Positions 1 to 5,417 of a stretch of 5,470 nt of DNA are shown here, one piece after another. Every line of letters begins with the position of its first letter. Position 1 is the first letter of the stretch. The position numbers were made by a program, and so were the translations under genes. Where the stretch lies: the NCBI GenBank assembly GCA_040002845.1, contig JBDUDR010000163.1, positions 1-5,470 on the forward strand, read 5' to 3'. Origin of the DNA: JBDUDR01 sp040002845. Lineage in GTDB: Bacteria; Actinomycetota; Actinomycetes; Propionibacteriales; Nocardioidaceae. Under the pieces are notes generated by a model, which ran no database searches, had not been told where the DNA came from, and saw only the letters and a list, made by a program, of their open reading frames with translations.

Positions 1-55
1 GAGCACACGGCTCATAATCGTGGTGTCGCGGGTTCAAGTCCCGCCCCCGCTACCA
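1..55 (+). tRNA. tRNA-Met (elongator, anticodon CAT), 3' part only
   Basis: This is the last part of a tRNA whose acceptor 5' strand and most of the D-arm lie off the left edge. It starts at the D-stem 3' strand (GAGC, 1-4). The anticodon stem pairs 6-10 with 18-22 (one G-U pair) around the loop CTCATAA (11-17), with anticodon CAT at 13-15. A 5-base variable loop follows (23-27), then a perfect T-stem, 28-32 with 40-44, around TTCAAGT. The acceptor 3' strand is 45-51, the discriminator is A52, and CCA is encoded at 53-55. The anticodon stem lacks the three G-C pairs of initiator tRNA, so this is not tRNA-fMet. A CAT anticodon could also be lysidine-modified tRNA-Ile2. Its place directly before rpmG matches the elongator tRNA-Met found there in other actinobacteria. 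Confidence 0.93.
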
Positions 56-109
56 GTGCCGCCGCGCCACCCGAGCAACGGCAGCACCGCCCGCTCGACC
101 GCACCGCCG

Positions 110-115
110 TACCAT
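110..115 (+). promoter_or_regulatory. Possible -10 element for rpmG
   Basis: TACCAT fits the actinobacterial housekeeping -10 pattern TANNNT and would give a transcript starting near 122, about 43 bases before the rpmG GTG. No good -35 hexamer is visible at 16-19 bases upstream. rpmG may instead be cotranscribed with tRNA-Met, since I see no clear terminator in 56-109. This is a weak call. Confidence 0.25.
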
Positions 116-164
116 CCAGACGAATGCACCGCCCGAAGACGAACACCGAATAAGAGGCAAGCCC

Positions 165-335
165 GTGGCCAGCAAGACCGCAGACGTCCGCCCCAAGATC
201 ACCTTGGCTTGCACGGAGTGCAAGGAGCGGAACTACATCACCAAGAAGAACCGCCGCAACGACCCCGACCGCCTCGAGCTGAAGAAGTTCTGCTCGCGCT
301 GCCGCCGGCACACGCCGCATCGCGAGACCCGCTGA
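165..335 (+). CDS. rpmG: 50S ribosomal protein L33
   Basis: This encodes a 56-residue protein of the large ribosomal subunit, the usual length for bacterial L33. It begins MASKTADVRPKITLACTECK and carries two zinc-ribbon CxxC knuckles (C16/C19 and C43/C46). It is therefore the zinc-binding C+ form, not the zinc-independent paralogue that some actinobacteria switch to under zinc starvation. The middle is basic, as expected for an rRNA-binding protein. The start is GTG at 165; GAGG at 154-157 lies seven bases upstream, and the product then matches the family N-terminus exactly. It follows tRNA-Met by 109 bases and precedes the dehydratase genes, as in Mycobacterium (rpmG2) and Streptomyces. The identification is secure. 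Confidence 0.96.
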   Translation: MASKTADVRPKITLACTECKERNYITKKNRRNDPDRLELKKFCSRCRRHTPHRETR

Positions 336-393
336 TGCTCACAACCCGAAGCCGTCACAACGGCACCTGACCGGGCCGCCGCTGGAGTAATCC

Positions 394-411
394 CGCGACG
401 GCTCTGTCGCG
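394..411 (+). terminator. Perfect hairpin after rpmG, possible terminator without a T-tract
   Basis: CGCGAC (394-399) and GTCGCG (406-411) form a perfect 6-bp stem around the 6-base loop GGCTCT. A smaller 5-bp hairpin, GCCGT/ACGGC around CACA, lies at 351-364, closer to the rpmG stop. Neither is followed by a run of T. In high-GC actinobacteria, hairpins without a T-tract can still terminate, but this is inferred from position alone. The hairpin ends three bases before the candidate promoter of the next gene, which suggests a transcription unit boundary here. Confidence 0.35.
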
Positions 412-413
412 CC

Positions 414-441
414 GGAACCAGTTTCGCCGCTCCCGCGTCTA
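414..441 (+). promoter_or_regulatory. Candidate ECF-sigma-type promoter for the lipoprotein gene
   Basis: GGAACC (414-419) is followed after 16 bases by CGTCTA (436-441). This resembles the promoters of ECF sigma factors such as Streptomyces SigE, which have an AAC core at -35 and a TCT core near -10. Transcription would begin around 447-450, leaving a leader of about 80 bases before the ATG at 532. An overlapping TATCCT (440-445) fits a housekeeping TANNNT -10 but has no matching -35. The call rests on pattern only. Confidence 0.4.
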
Positions 442-531
442 TCCTGCACGGACCAAGGTACGACTTGGACTGGGGCTGCCAGTGGCCTTTCACAGCGTGG
501 AAGGCGCAACCGACCCGACGCGGAGGACGCC

Positions 532-1077
532 ATGCGTTTACTGAAGACTCTGGCCGCGGCGCTGGTGCTCGTTCTTGCTGTCGGCTGCACCGCGGCCAAG
601 CACAATGGTCAATCCGGACACGCGACGCACCCGACGGTCGCCGGCCCTGACCGGGAAGCCGCCATCTACTTCCCGATGCTGAACCATTACCTGTCCAACG
701 AGATCTCGACGCCGATCAACACGATCGGCACCGTCTACATCGTCAACCACACGGGTGTGAGCCATTCCGACGGACCCCAGCTGGCGATCGAACCACGCGT
801 ACAAGCCGACCTGACCGCAGGCTTTAGTGGCCAGCTGGTCGTGAAGTGGGTGGACAACATCAACGACGTCCACATCACGGGCCGGCTCGACTGCAAGCCG
901 AGCGCCAAGCGAAACGTCGTGATCTCGTTCGCAAAGGTTCCCGCCTCGGGCGACCAGGTCTCGGTCGACCTTGACGGTCGAGCCGACTGCGGCCTCGTCG
1001 GCGGTTGGAGATACATCGTGTTCAAGACCGACGGCGACTGGGACGTCAAGCATTGGTCTGCCACCTGGGCGGCGTGA
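532..1077 (+). CDS. Uncharacterised secreted lipoprotein
   Basis: I do not recognise this 181-residue protein as a named family. Residues 1-18 are a lipoprotein signal peptide: R2 and K5, then a hydrophobic stretch rich in Leu, Ala and Val, ending in the lipobox L-A-V-G-C. C19 is the predicted lipidated residue, so the mature protein should sit on the outer face of the membrane. A polar, His-containing linker (about 20-40) leads to one globular domain (about 41-181) with alternating beta-type segments, including GTVYIVNHTG (66-75). C121 and C153 are the only other cysteines and could form a disulfide outside the cell. The C-terminus is rich in aromatics, including GGWRYIVFKTDGDW (157-170). 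This layout is reminiscent of small actinobacterial lipoproteins of unknown function, from memory and not from a search. GGAGG at 522-526, five bases before the ATG, fixes the start. The gene separates rpmG from the dehydratase pair, which normally follows rpmG directly or closely. The hydrophobic leader, lipobox and strong ribosome binding site make it a real gene. Confidence 0.85.
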   Translation: MRLLKTLAAALVLVLAVGCTAAKHNGQSGHATHPTVAGPDREAAIYFPMLNHYLSNEISTPINTIGTVYIVNHTGVSHSDGPQLAIEPRVQADLTAGFSGQLVVKWVDNINDVHITGRLDCKPSAKRNVVISFAKVPASGDQVSVDLDGRADCGLVGGWRYIVFKTDGDWDVKHWSATWAA

Positions 1078-1094
1078 GCATCCAAGGACGCTGC

Positions 1095-1100
1095 TAGCGT
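1095..1100 (+). promoter_or_regulatory. -10 element of a leaderless promoter for the HadA-like gene
   Basis: TAGCGT fits TANNNT and ends exactly seven bases before the A of the ATG at 1108. This spacing places the transcription start on the start codon itself, as in the leaderless genes common in actinobacteria. It agrees with the absence of any Shine-Dalgarno sequence just before this ATG; the nearest purine run, AAGGA at 1084-1088, is 19 bases away. No strong -35 is visible. Confidence 0.5.
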
Positions 1101-1107
1101 CGCGGCC

Positions 1108-1518
1108 ATGGCTGTCGACGCTGGGCTGGTGGGCCGGACATTTCCGGCAACTGCCCCCTACGAGGTGAGTCGCGCCAAGATCGACGAGTTCGTCGCTGCT
1201 ATCGGCGACGACGCACCCAGCGCAGCACCCCCGACCTTCCCGACCGTCGTCACCTTCCAGGCGATGCAGGCTTTCTTGGCGGACCCTGGAGTCGGCATCG
1301 AGCTGCACCGGATCGTGCACGGCGACCAGCGGTTCGTGCACCTGCGACCGTTGCGGCCAGGTGACGTGGTCACCACGCGGCTGACCGTCGAGTCGATCCG
1401 CGCGATGGGCGGTGCGGACATCATCGGCACCCGTTCCGAGATCGTTGATGCGTCAGGGGAGCCGGTGTGCACCGCGTACGCCACGCTCTTCCATCGCGGT
1501 GAGGACACAGGCACATGA
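1108..1518 (+). CDS. HadA-like MaoC-fold dehydratase subunit (non-catalytic)
   Basis: This 136-residue protein belongs to the UPF0336/HadA family, the structural partner subunit of heterodimeric (3R)-hydroxyacyl thioester dehydratases. In mycobacteria, HadA with HadB removes water from 3-hydroxyacyl-ACP during FAS-II elongation. Family marks are the N-terminus GLVGRTFP (6-13), the strand-helix entry YEVSRAKIDEFVAAIGDDAP (18-37), APPTFP (40-45), a long hot-dog helix, RIVHGDQRFVHLRPLRPGD (68-86) and a C-terminal sheet. The catalytic Asp/His of hydratase motif 2 is absent, as expected for a HadA subunit. The family usually has about 15 more residues between the GD and the APPTF motif; here A40 follows that turn almost at once. 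This may be a lineage variant, since the reading frame and flanking motifs are intact. The next gene overlaps it as ATGA, giving tight coupling of the two subunits. Substrate and pathway in this organism are inferred only. Confidence 0.88.
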   Translation: MAVDAGLVGRTFPATAPYEVSRAKIDEFVAAIGDDAPSAAPPTFPTVVTFQAMQAFLADPGVGIELHRIVHGDQRFVHLRPLRPGDVVTTRLTVESIRAMGGADIIGTRSEIVDASGEPVCTAYATLFHRGEDTGT

Positions 1519-1928
1519 TGGAGTGGAGCGAGGGTTCCGAGCTCGAACCACAGGAGTACGCGATCCGACGGGCCGATCTGATCCGGTACGCCGGGGCCTC
1601 CGGCGACTTCAACCCCATCCACTGGAGCGACCGAGTCGCAATGTCGGTCGGACTCCCGGGCGTCATCGCCCACGGCATGCTCACCATGGCCCTGGCCGGA
1701 CGCGCGGTGAGCACCTGGGCCGGCGGGTCCGAGGCGATTCGCGAGTTCGGTGTGCGGTTCACCAAACCAGTCATCGTGCCGGACAACGACGAAGGGACGG
1801 TGCTGCGAGTCTCAGGAGTGGTGGGCCAGCTCCGAGACGATGGCACTGCCCGCATCGATATCACGGCCACCAACGGCGACCAGAAGGTCCTCGGTGCGGC
1901 GCGCGCCTTAGTGCGCCTGCCCGGGTAG
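1515..1928 (+). CDS. HadB-like MaoC-fold dehydratase catalytic subunit
   Basis: This 137-residue protein is a MaoC-like (R)-hydratase/dehydratase, close in length to mycobacterial HadB. Hydratase motif 2 is clear: YAGASGDFNPIHWSDRVA (25-42), with the presumed catalytic dyad D31 and H36, followed by the helix entry GLPGVIAHGMLTMALAGRAV (46-65). A hot-dog beta-sheet follows, including REFGVRFTKPVIVPD (76-90). With the upstream HadA-like subunit it should form a cytoplasmic heterodimer that dehydrates 3-hydroxyacyl thioesters. No HadC gene follows, so mycolic acid synthesis is not implied. The ATG at 1515 overlaps the previous stop (ATGA), with GAGG at 1501-1504 as ribosome binding site; a second ATG at 1518 is also possible. 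murB begins ten bases after the stop, so these genes probably form one operon. The fold and catalytic motif are secure; the physiological substrate is not. Confidence 0.9.
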   Translation: MMEWSEGSELEPQEYAIRRADLIRYAGASGDFNPIHWSDRVAMSVGLPGVIAHGMLTMALAGRAVSTWAGGSEAIREFGVRFTKPVIVPDNDEGTVLRVSGVVGQLRDDGTARIDITATNGDQKVLGAARALVRLPG

Positions 1929-1938
1929 GTCGCCAGCC

Positions 1939-2976
1939 GTGCGCACCCAGACCCAGGTACGGCTTTCGGACCGGACCACGCTGCGCCTGGGTGGTCCCGC
2001 CGCTGAGTTGGTCACCGCGACCAGCTCGAAGGAGATCGTCAGCGCCGTCTCGGCGGCGGACGCCGCGGGCGAGCCGCTGCTCGTTCTCGGTGGCGGCAGC
2101 AATCTCGTCGTAGCCGATGCCGGGTTTCCAGGCACCGTGGTTGCGCTGGCTTCTCGCGGCATCGACGTCGACCAGGATGCCTGCTCGGGCGCGACCGTGC
2201 GGGTGTCCGCAGGTGAGTCATGGGAGCCGCTGGTGGAGCGGGCGCTGGCTGAAGGATGGGTCGGGATCGAGGCCCTGAGTGGCATCCCGGGACAGGTCGG
2301 CGCCACGCCCATCCAGAACGTCGGTGCTTACGGTCAGGACGTGGCCGAGACCATTGCCGCGGTCAGCACCTACGACCGCACAGCCGGCAGCCGCCGCACC
2401 TTCGCCCGAGCCGACTGCGGGTTCGGCTACCGCACCAGCCGGTTCAAGCAGGAGCCGGACCGCTTCGTGGTGCTTGACGTGACCTTCCAGTTCCCATTGG
2501 GAGACCGAGCGGCCCCGATCCGGTACGCCGAGCTGGCCAACGCACTCGGGGTGGCCACGGGAGATCGCCCTCCCGCCGCGGAGGTTCGCCAGGCCGTTCT
2601 CGCCCTGCGGCGTCGCAAGGGGATGGTCCTCGATCCCGACGATCACGACACGTGGAGCGCAGGATCGTTCTTCACCAACCCGGTGCTCGACGCGAGCGCA
2701 GCCGCCGGCTTTCCAGCGGCCGTGCCGCGGTGGCCACAGCCTGACGGCCGAACGAAGATCAGCGCGGCGTGGTTGATCGAGCAGGCCGGTTTCGCGAAGG
2801 CGTACGGCAACGAGCGAGTCGCACTCTCGCACAAGCACACGCTTGCCCTGACCAACCGTGGCGGAGCCACTACCGAGGACCTGCTGGCGCTGGCCCGGGA
2901 GATCCGTCAGGCCGTGCACCAGAAGTTCGGAGTGGTGCTTGTCAACGAACCCGTCCTGGTCGGGTGCGAGCTATGA
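1939..2976 (+). CDS. murB: UDP-N-acetylmuramate dehydrogenase (UDP-N-acetylenolpyruvoylglucosamine reductase), type I
   Basis: MurB is a cytoplasmic FAD enzyme that uses NADPH to reduce UDP-GlcNAc-enolpyruvate to UDP-MurNAc, the second committed step of peptidoglycan synthesis. At 345 residues it matches the type I (E. coli-like) enzyme. Visible features are the N-terminal TTLRLGGPA (13-21), the FAD-binding LLVLGGGSNLVVAD (47-60), the flavin and substrate loop SGIPGQVGATPIQNVGAYGQ (114-133), and YRTSRFK (164-170) with R165 at the conserved substrate-binding Arg. SAGSFFTNP (240-248) holds S243, the proton donor serine. NEP (336-338) holds E337, the conserved C-terminal Glu. All expected catalytic residues are present. 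The GTG at 1939 is the only ATG/GTG/TTG start between an upstream in-frame stop (1909-1911) and the LRLGGPA motif; GGTAGG at 1924-1929 is its likely ribosome binding site. It lies ten bases after the HadB-like gene and is probably cotranscribed with it. It converges with the deaminase gene on the opposite strand. Confidence 0.96.
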   Translation: MRTQTQVRLSDRTTLRLGGPAAELVTATSSKEIVSAVSAADAAGEPLLVLGGGSNLVVADAGFPGTVVALASRGIDVDQDACSGATVRVSAGESWEPLVERALAEGWVGIEALSGIPGQVGATPIQNVGAYGQDVAETIAAVSTYDRTAGSRRTFARADCGFGYRTSRFKQEPDRFVVLDVTFQFPLGDRAAPIRYAELANALGVATGDRPPAAEVRQAVLALRRRKGMVLDPDDHDTWSAGSFFTNPVLDASAAAGFPAAVPRWPQPDGRTKISAAWLIEQAGFAKAYGNERVALSHKHTLALTNRGGATTEDLLALAREIRQAVHQKFGVVLVNEPVLVGCEL

Positions 2977-2996
2977 TCATGGCCGCTCGTGGGTGA

Positions 2997-4079
2997 CTAG
3001 ACCGCCTGCTTTGGGTCCGAACACGATCTCATGTCGGCTGCGTCGCGCGCCTGGGAGGATCCTGCGAGCCAGTCGTCGATGCCTTCGAGCAATCCGGCTC
3101 GCACGTCTGCGGTGGCGTTCGACGCGCGGATGGACATCCGCGCCAGCGACGCCAGCGTCTCGTCGCCCAGACCGAACACGTTCCGGCAGATGGCGTACTG
3201 ATCGAGGAGTCTCGAGCCGAACAGCAACGGGTCGTCTGCGCCGAGCGACAGTGGGACGCCAGCTCGAAGCAGCTCGTTGAGCGGAACGTCGCCGAGGGTG
3301 GGAAAGACGCCGAGACCGACGTTCGAGGAGGGGCACACCTCGAGCGTGGTCCCGCGAGCCGCCAGCCGCTCGATCAGGCGCGGATCCTCAGCTGCGCGAA
3401 TGCCGTGCCCGATGCGGTCGGCTCCCAGGAAGTTCAGGCAAGCCCACACGCTCTCGGGTCCACAGAGCTCGCCTGCGTGCGGTGTCGACATGAGGCCGGC
3501 CCTAGATGCGATGCGAAAGGCGCGCTCGAACTCGCTGGGGTTGCCCCGGCGCTCGTCGTTGGACAGGCCGAAGCCCACCACCCCGCGGCCCGCGTACTGA
3601 GCCGCCAGCCGGGCCAATGTCCTTGCGTCCAGGGGATCCCGCGTGCGGTTGGCGGAGATGATCAGAGCCACCCCGACACCGGTGGCCGCCGCGGCCGCGC
3701 CAGCTGCGTCCAGCACCAGCTCGGTGAACCTGGTGATGCCGCCGAACCTGGCGCCGTACCCCGAGGGGTCCACTTGGATCTCGAGCCACCGCGACCCGTC
3801 CGCCGCGTCGTCCTCGGCAGCCTCCCGCAGCAGTCGGCGCAGGTCGTCATCGGTGCGGAGGACGGCGCGCGCTGCGTCGTACAAGCGCTGGAAGCGGAAC
3901 CAACCGCGCTCGTCGTTGGCCGTGAAGGTTGGCGGCCAGTCAGCGCGCAGCAGGTCGGGCAGCCTGATCCCGTCGCGGTCCGCCAGCTCGACCAGCGTCG
4001 AGTGCCGCATCGACCCGGTGAAGTGCAGGTGCAGATGCGCCTTCGGCAGCGCCTCGATCGGGCGCGGGCTGCTGGTCAG
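2997..4079 (-). CDS. add: Adenosine deaminase-family metal-dependent deaminase (CTG start proposed)
   Basis: This is an amidohydrolase-fold enzyme of the adenosine/AMP deaminase family, likely to hydrolyse adenosine or a related 6-aminopurine nucleoside to the 6-oxo product in the cytoplasm. Numbered from the proposed start (360 residues), the N-terminus contains LPKAHLHLHFTGSM (11-24) with zinc ligands H17 and H19. Later motifs are TPHAGE (199-204; zinc ligand H201, catalytic E204), RIGHG (222-226; H225), CPSSN (249-253) and SLGADDP (278-284; zinc ligand D282, then D283). The first ATG/GTG/TTG in this frame is ATG at 4010, after the HxH motif, so starting there would remove two zinc ligands. 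The only start-like codon after the in-frame stop near 4119-4121 and ahead of the motif's conserved PK is CTG at 4079, apart from a CTG at 4049 that directly abuts it. The 4079 CTG overlaps the aminotransferase TGA as CTGA, and AAGAAG eight bases upstream is a weak ribosome binding site, so translational coupling is likely. The usual HLDG after HxH is FTG here, so adenosine as substrate is not certain. Confidence 0.85.
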   Translation of the reverse strand: MTSSPRPIEALPKAHLHLHFTGSMRHSTLVELADRDGIRLPDLLRADWPPTFTANDERGWFRFQRLYDAARAVLRTDDDLRRLLREAAEDDAADGSRWLEIQVDPSGYGARFGGITRFTELVLDAAGAAAAATGVGVALIISANRTRDPLDARTLARLAAQYAGRGVVGFGLSNDERRGNPSEFERAFRIASRAGLMSTPHAGELCGPESVWACLNFLGADRIGHGIRAAEDPRLIERLAARGTTLEVCPSSNVGLGVFPTLGDVPLNELLRAGVPLSLGADDPLLFGSRLLDQYAICRNVFGLGDETLASLARMSIRASNATADVRAGLLEGIDDWLAGSSQARDAADMRSCSDPKQAV

Positions 4080-5293
4080 CTCAGCAGCTTCTTGATCCGA
4101 CCGACGCCTTCGACCAGGTCATCGTCGCCGAGTGCGTACGAGAGCCGCAGGTAGCCAGGGGTTCCGAAGGCCTCGCCCGGGACGACCGCGACCTCTGCCT
4201 GGTCGAGCAGCACCTCGGCCAGCTCCCCCGACGTGTGCGGGATCGTCCCGTTGATGTCGCGTCCGAGGACGCCCTTGACGGATGGGTACGCGTAGAACGC
4301 GCCCATCGGCTCGGGACACACCACACCGGGTATCTCGTTGAGCATTGACACGATCGTCCGCCGGCGCCGGTCGAACGCCGACCTCATGGTCGCAACCGCA
4401 TCGAGATCGCCGGCGACCGCTGTGATCGCGGCACGCTGCGCGACGTTGCACACGTTGCTGGTGGCGTGCGACTGCAGATTGGTGGCCGCCTTGACGACGT
4501 CAGCCGGCCCGATCATCCAGCCCACTCGCCATCCTGTCATCGCGTAGGTCTTAGCCACCCCATTGAGCACGATGCACGTGCCGGCCAGCTCCGGCACGAC
4601 GACCGGCATCGACTGCGCGGTCGAGCCCTCGTAGGTCAGATGCTCATAGATCTCGTCGGTGAGTACCCAGACGTTGTTGGCCACCGCCCACTCACCGATC
4701 GCCTTGACCTGGTCAGGCGGATAGACCGCGCCGGTCGGGTTGGAGGGCGAGCAGAAGAGGAGCGCCTTCGTGCGTTCGGTACGAGCCGCCTCGAGCTGTT
4801 CGACGGTCACCAGATAGTCCTGCCGCTCGTCTGCCAGCACCTCGATCGGCGTGCCGCCTGCGAGCCGGATCGCCTCCGGGTACGTGGTCCAGTAGGGGGC
4901 GGGAAGGATCACCTCGTCATCCGGATCGGTGATCGTGGCGAACGCTTCGTAAACGGCCTGCTTGCCGCCGTTCGTGACGAGGACCTGGGCGGAGGCGACT
5001 TCGTATCCTGAGTCCCGTCTCGTCTTGGCGACTATCGCGCCCTTGAGCTCGGGAAGTCCACCGGCTGGTGTGTACCGGTGGTTGCGCGGATCGCGGGCGG
5101 CTTCCACCGCTGACTCGACCACGTAGTCAGGCGTGGGGAAGTCGGGTTCCCCGGCCCCGAAACCGATGACCGGCCGGCCGGCCGCCTTGAGGGATTTGGC
5201 TTTGGCGTCGACTGCGAGAGTGGCCGACTCGGCGATGGATCCGACTCGCCGGGAGACGCGTCGTTTGGGTGCCGCGGGTGCTTGCTCGGTCAT
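4076..5293 (-). CDS. aspC: Class I pyridoxal-phosphate aminotransferase, aspartate aminotransferase type
   Basis: This 405-residue cytoplasmic enzyme belongs to fold-type I aminotransferases, closest in pattern to the Ib aspartate aminotransferases (Thermus-like). It should exchange amino groups between aspartate and 2-oxoglutarate; a role with prephenate or other amino acids cannot be excluded. Visible features are GFGAGEPDFPTP (44-55) near the N-terminus, RYTPAGGLPELK (73-84), TNGGKQAVYEAF (107-118) where PLP phosphate binds, and SPSNPTG (182-188) with N185. TDEIYEHLTY (212-221) holds D213, which pairs with the pyridine nitrogen, and Y216. NGVAKTYAMTGWRVGW (244-259) holds the Schiff-base K248 and phosphate-binding R256. 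YLRLSYA (381-387) holds R383, which binds the substrate alpha-carboxylate. The ATG at 5293 is preceded by GGAAGGA (5301-5307) at a seven-base gap. The gene occupies its usual actinobacterial place next to tRNA-Trp/secE/nusG and forms an overlapping pair with the deaminase gene. A TAGGGT at 5370-5365 on this strand is a weak candidate -10. Confidence 0.93.
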   Translation of the reverse strand: MTEQAPAAPKRRVSRRVGSIAESATLAVDAKAKSLKAAGRPVIGFGAGEPDFPTPDYVVESAVEAARDPRNHRYTPAGGLPELKGAIVAKTRRDSGYEVASAQVLVTNGGKQAVYEAFATITDPDDEVILPAPYWTTYPEAIRLAGGTPIEVLADERQDYLVTVEQLEAARTERTKALLFCSPSNPTGAVYPPDQVKAIGEWAVANNVWVLTDEIYEHLTYEGSTAQSMPVVVPELAGTCIVLNGVAKTYAMTGWRVGWMIGPADVVKAATNLQSHATSNVCNVAQRAAITAVAGDLDAVATMRSAFDRRRRTIVSMLNEIPGVVCPEPMGAFYAYPSVKGVLGRDINGTIPHTSGELAEVLLDQAEVAVVPGEAFGTPGYLRLSYALGDDDLVEGVGRIKKLLS

Positions 5294-5313
5294 GCGCCCA
5301 TCCTTCCATCCGG

Positions 5314-5343
5314 TTCGACCTGTGGGCGCCGACCCCGTACACT
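5314..5343 (+). promoter_or_regulatory. Housekeeping-sigma promoter for tRNA-Trp
   Basis: TTCGAC (5314-5319) and TACACT (5338-5343) are separated by 18 bases and are close to the -35/-10 consensus of the actinobacterial principal sigma factor. Transcription would start near 5350, leaving a leader of nearly 70 bases that would be trimmed before the mature tRNA begins at 5418. It lies in the divergent region between the aminotransferase gene and tRNA-Trp, so its upstream part overlaps the aminotransferase 5' untranslated region on the other strand. Confidence 0.55.
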
Positions 5344-5417
5344 CGATCTCTTGGTGGCTTCTGCACCCTAGGTTGGCATGCCCGGGAACGGTCGGTCACG
5401 CGGAGTAGAGCCGCCGG

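Noticed and set aside
1..55. Initiator tRNA-fMet
   Set aside because: The anticodon stem lacks the run of three G-C pairs diagnostic of initiator tRNA.
538..1341. Open frame of 267 codons on the - strand
   Set aside because: It lies antisense to the lipoprotein gene and the start of the HadA-like gene, both supported by motifs and start signals. Long antisense frames are common by chance in high-GC DNA, and the translation shows no recognisable motif.
1412..2113. Open frame of 233 codons on the + strand
   Set aside because: It runs out of frame through the HadA-like, HadB-like and murB genes, and its product is Arg/Pro/Ser-rich low-complexity sequence typical of a shifted high-GC frame.
2218..2919. 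Open frame of 233 codons on the - strand
   Set aside because: It is a shadow of murB, which carries every expected FAD and catalytic motif on the + strand.
2977..3030. Bidirectional terminator between convergent murB and deaminase genes
   Set aside because: I looked for a stem-loop in the 20-base gap and the ends of both genes and found only pairings of three or four bases, with no T-tract.
3405..4154. Open frame of 249 codons on the + strand
   Set aside because: It is antisense to the deaminase and the end of the aminotransferase, whose catalytic motifs are intact. The product is Arg/Gln/Gly-rich without any domain pattern.
5169..5182. Short CGGC-type repeat
   Set aside because: It encodes the conserved Ala-Gly-Arg-Pro stretch near the aminotransferase N-terminus and is explained by codon choice in high-GC DNA.
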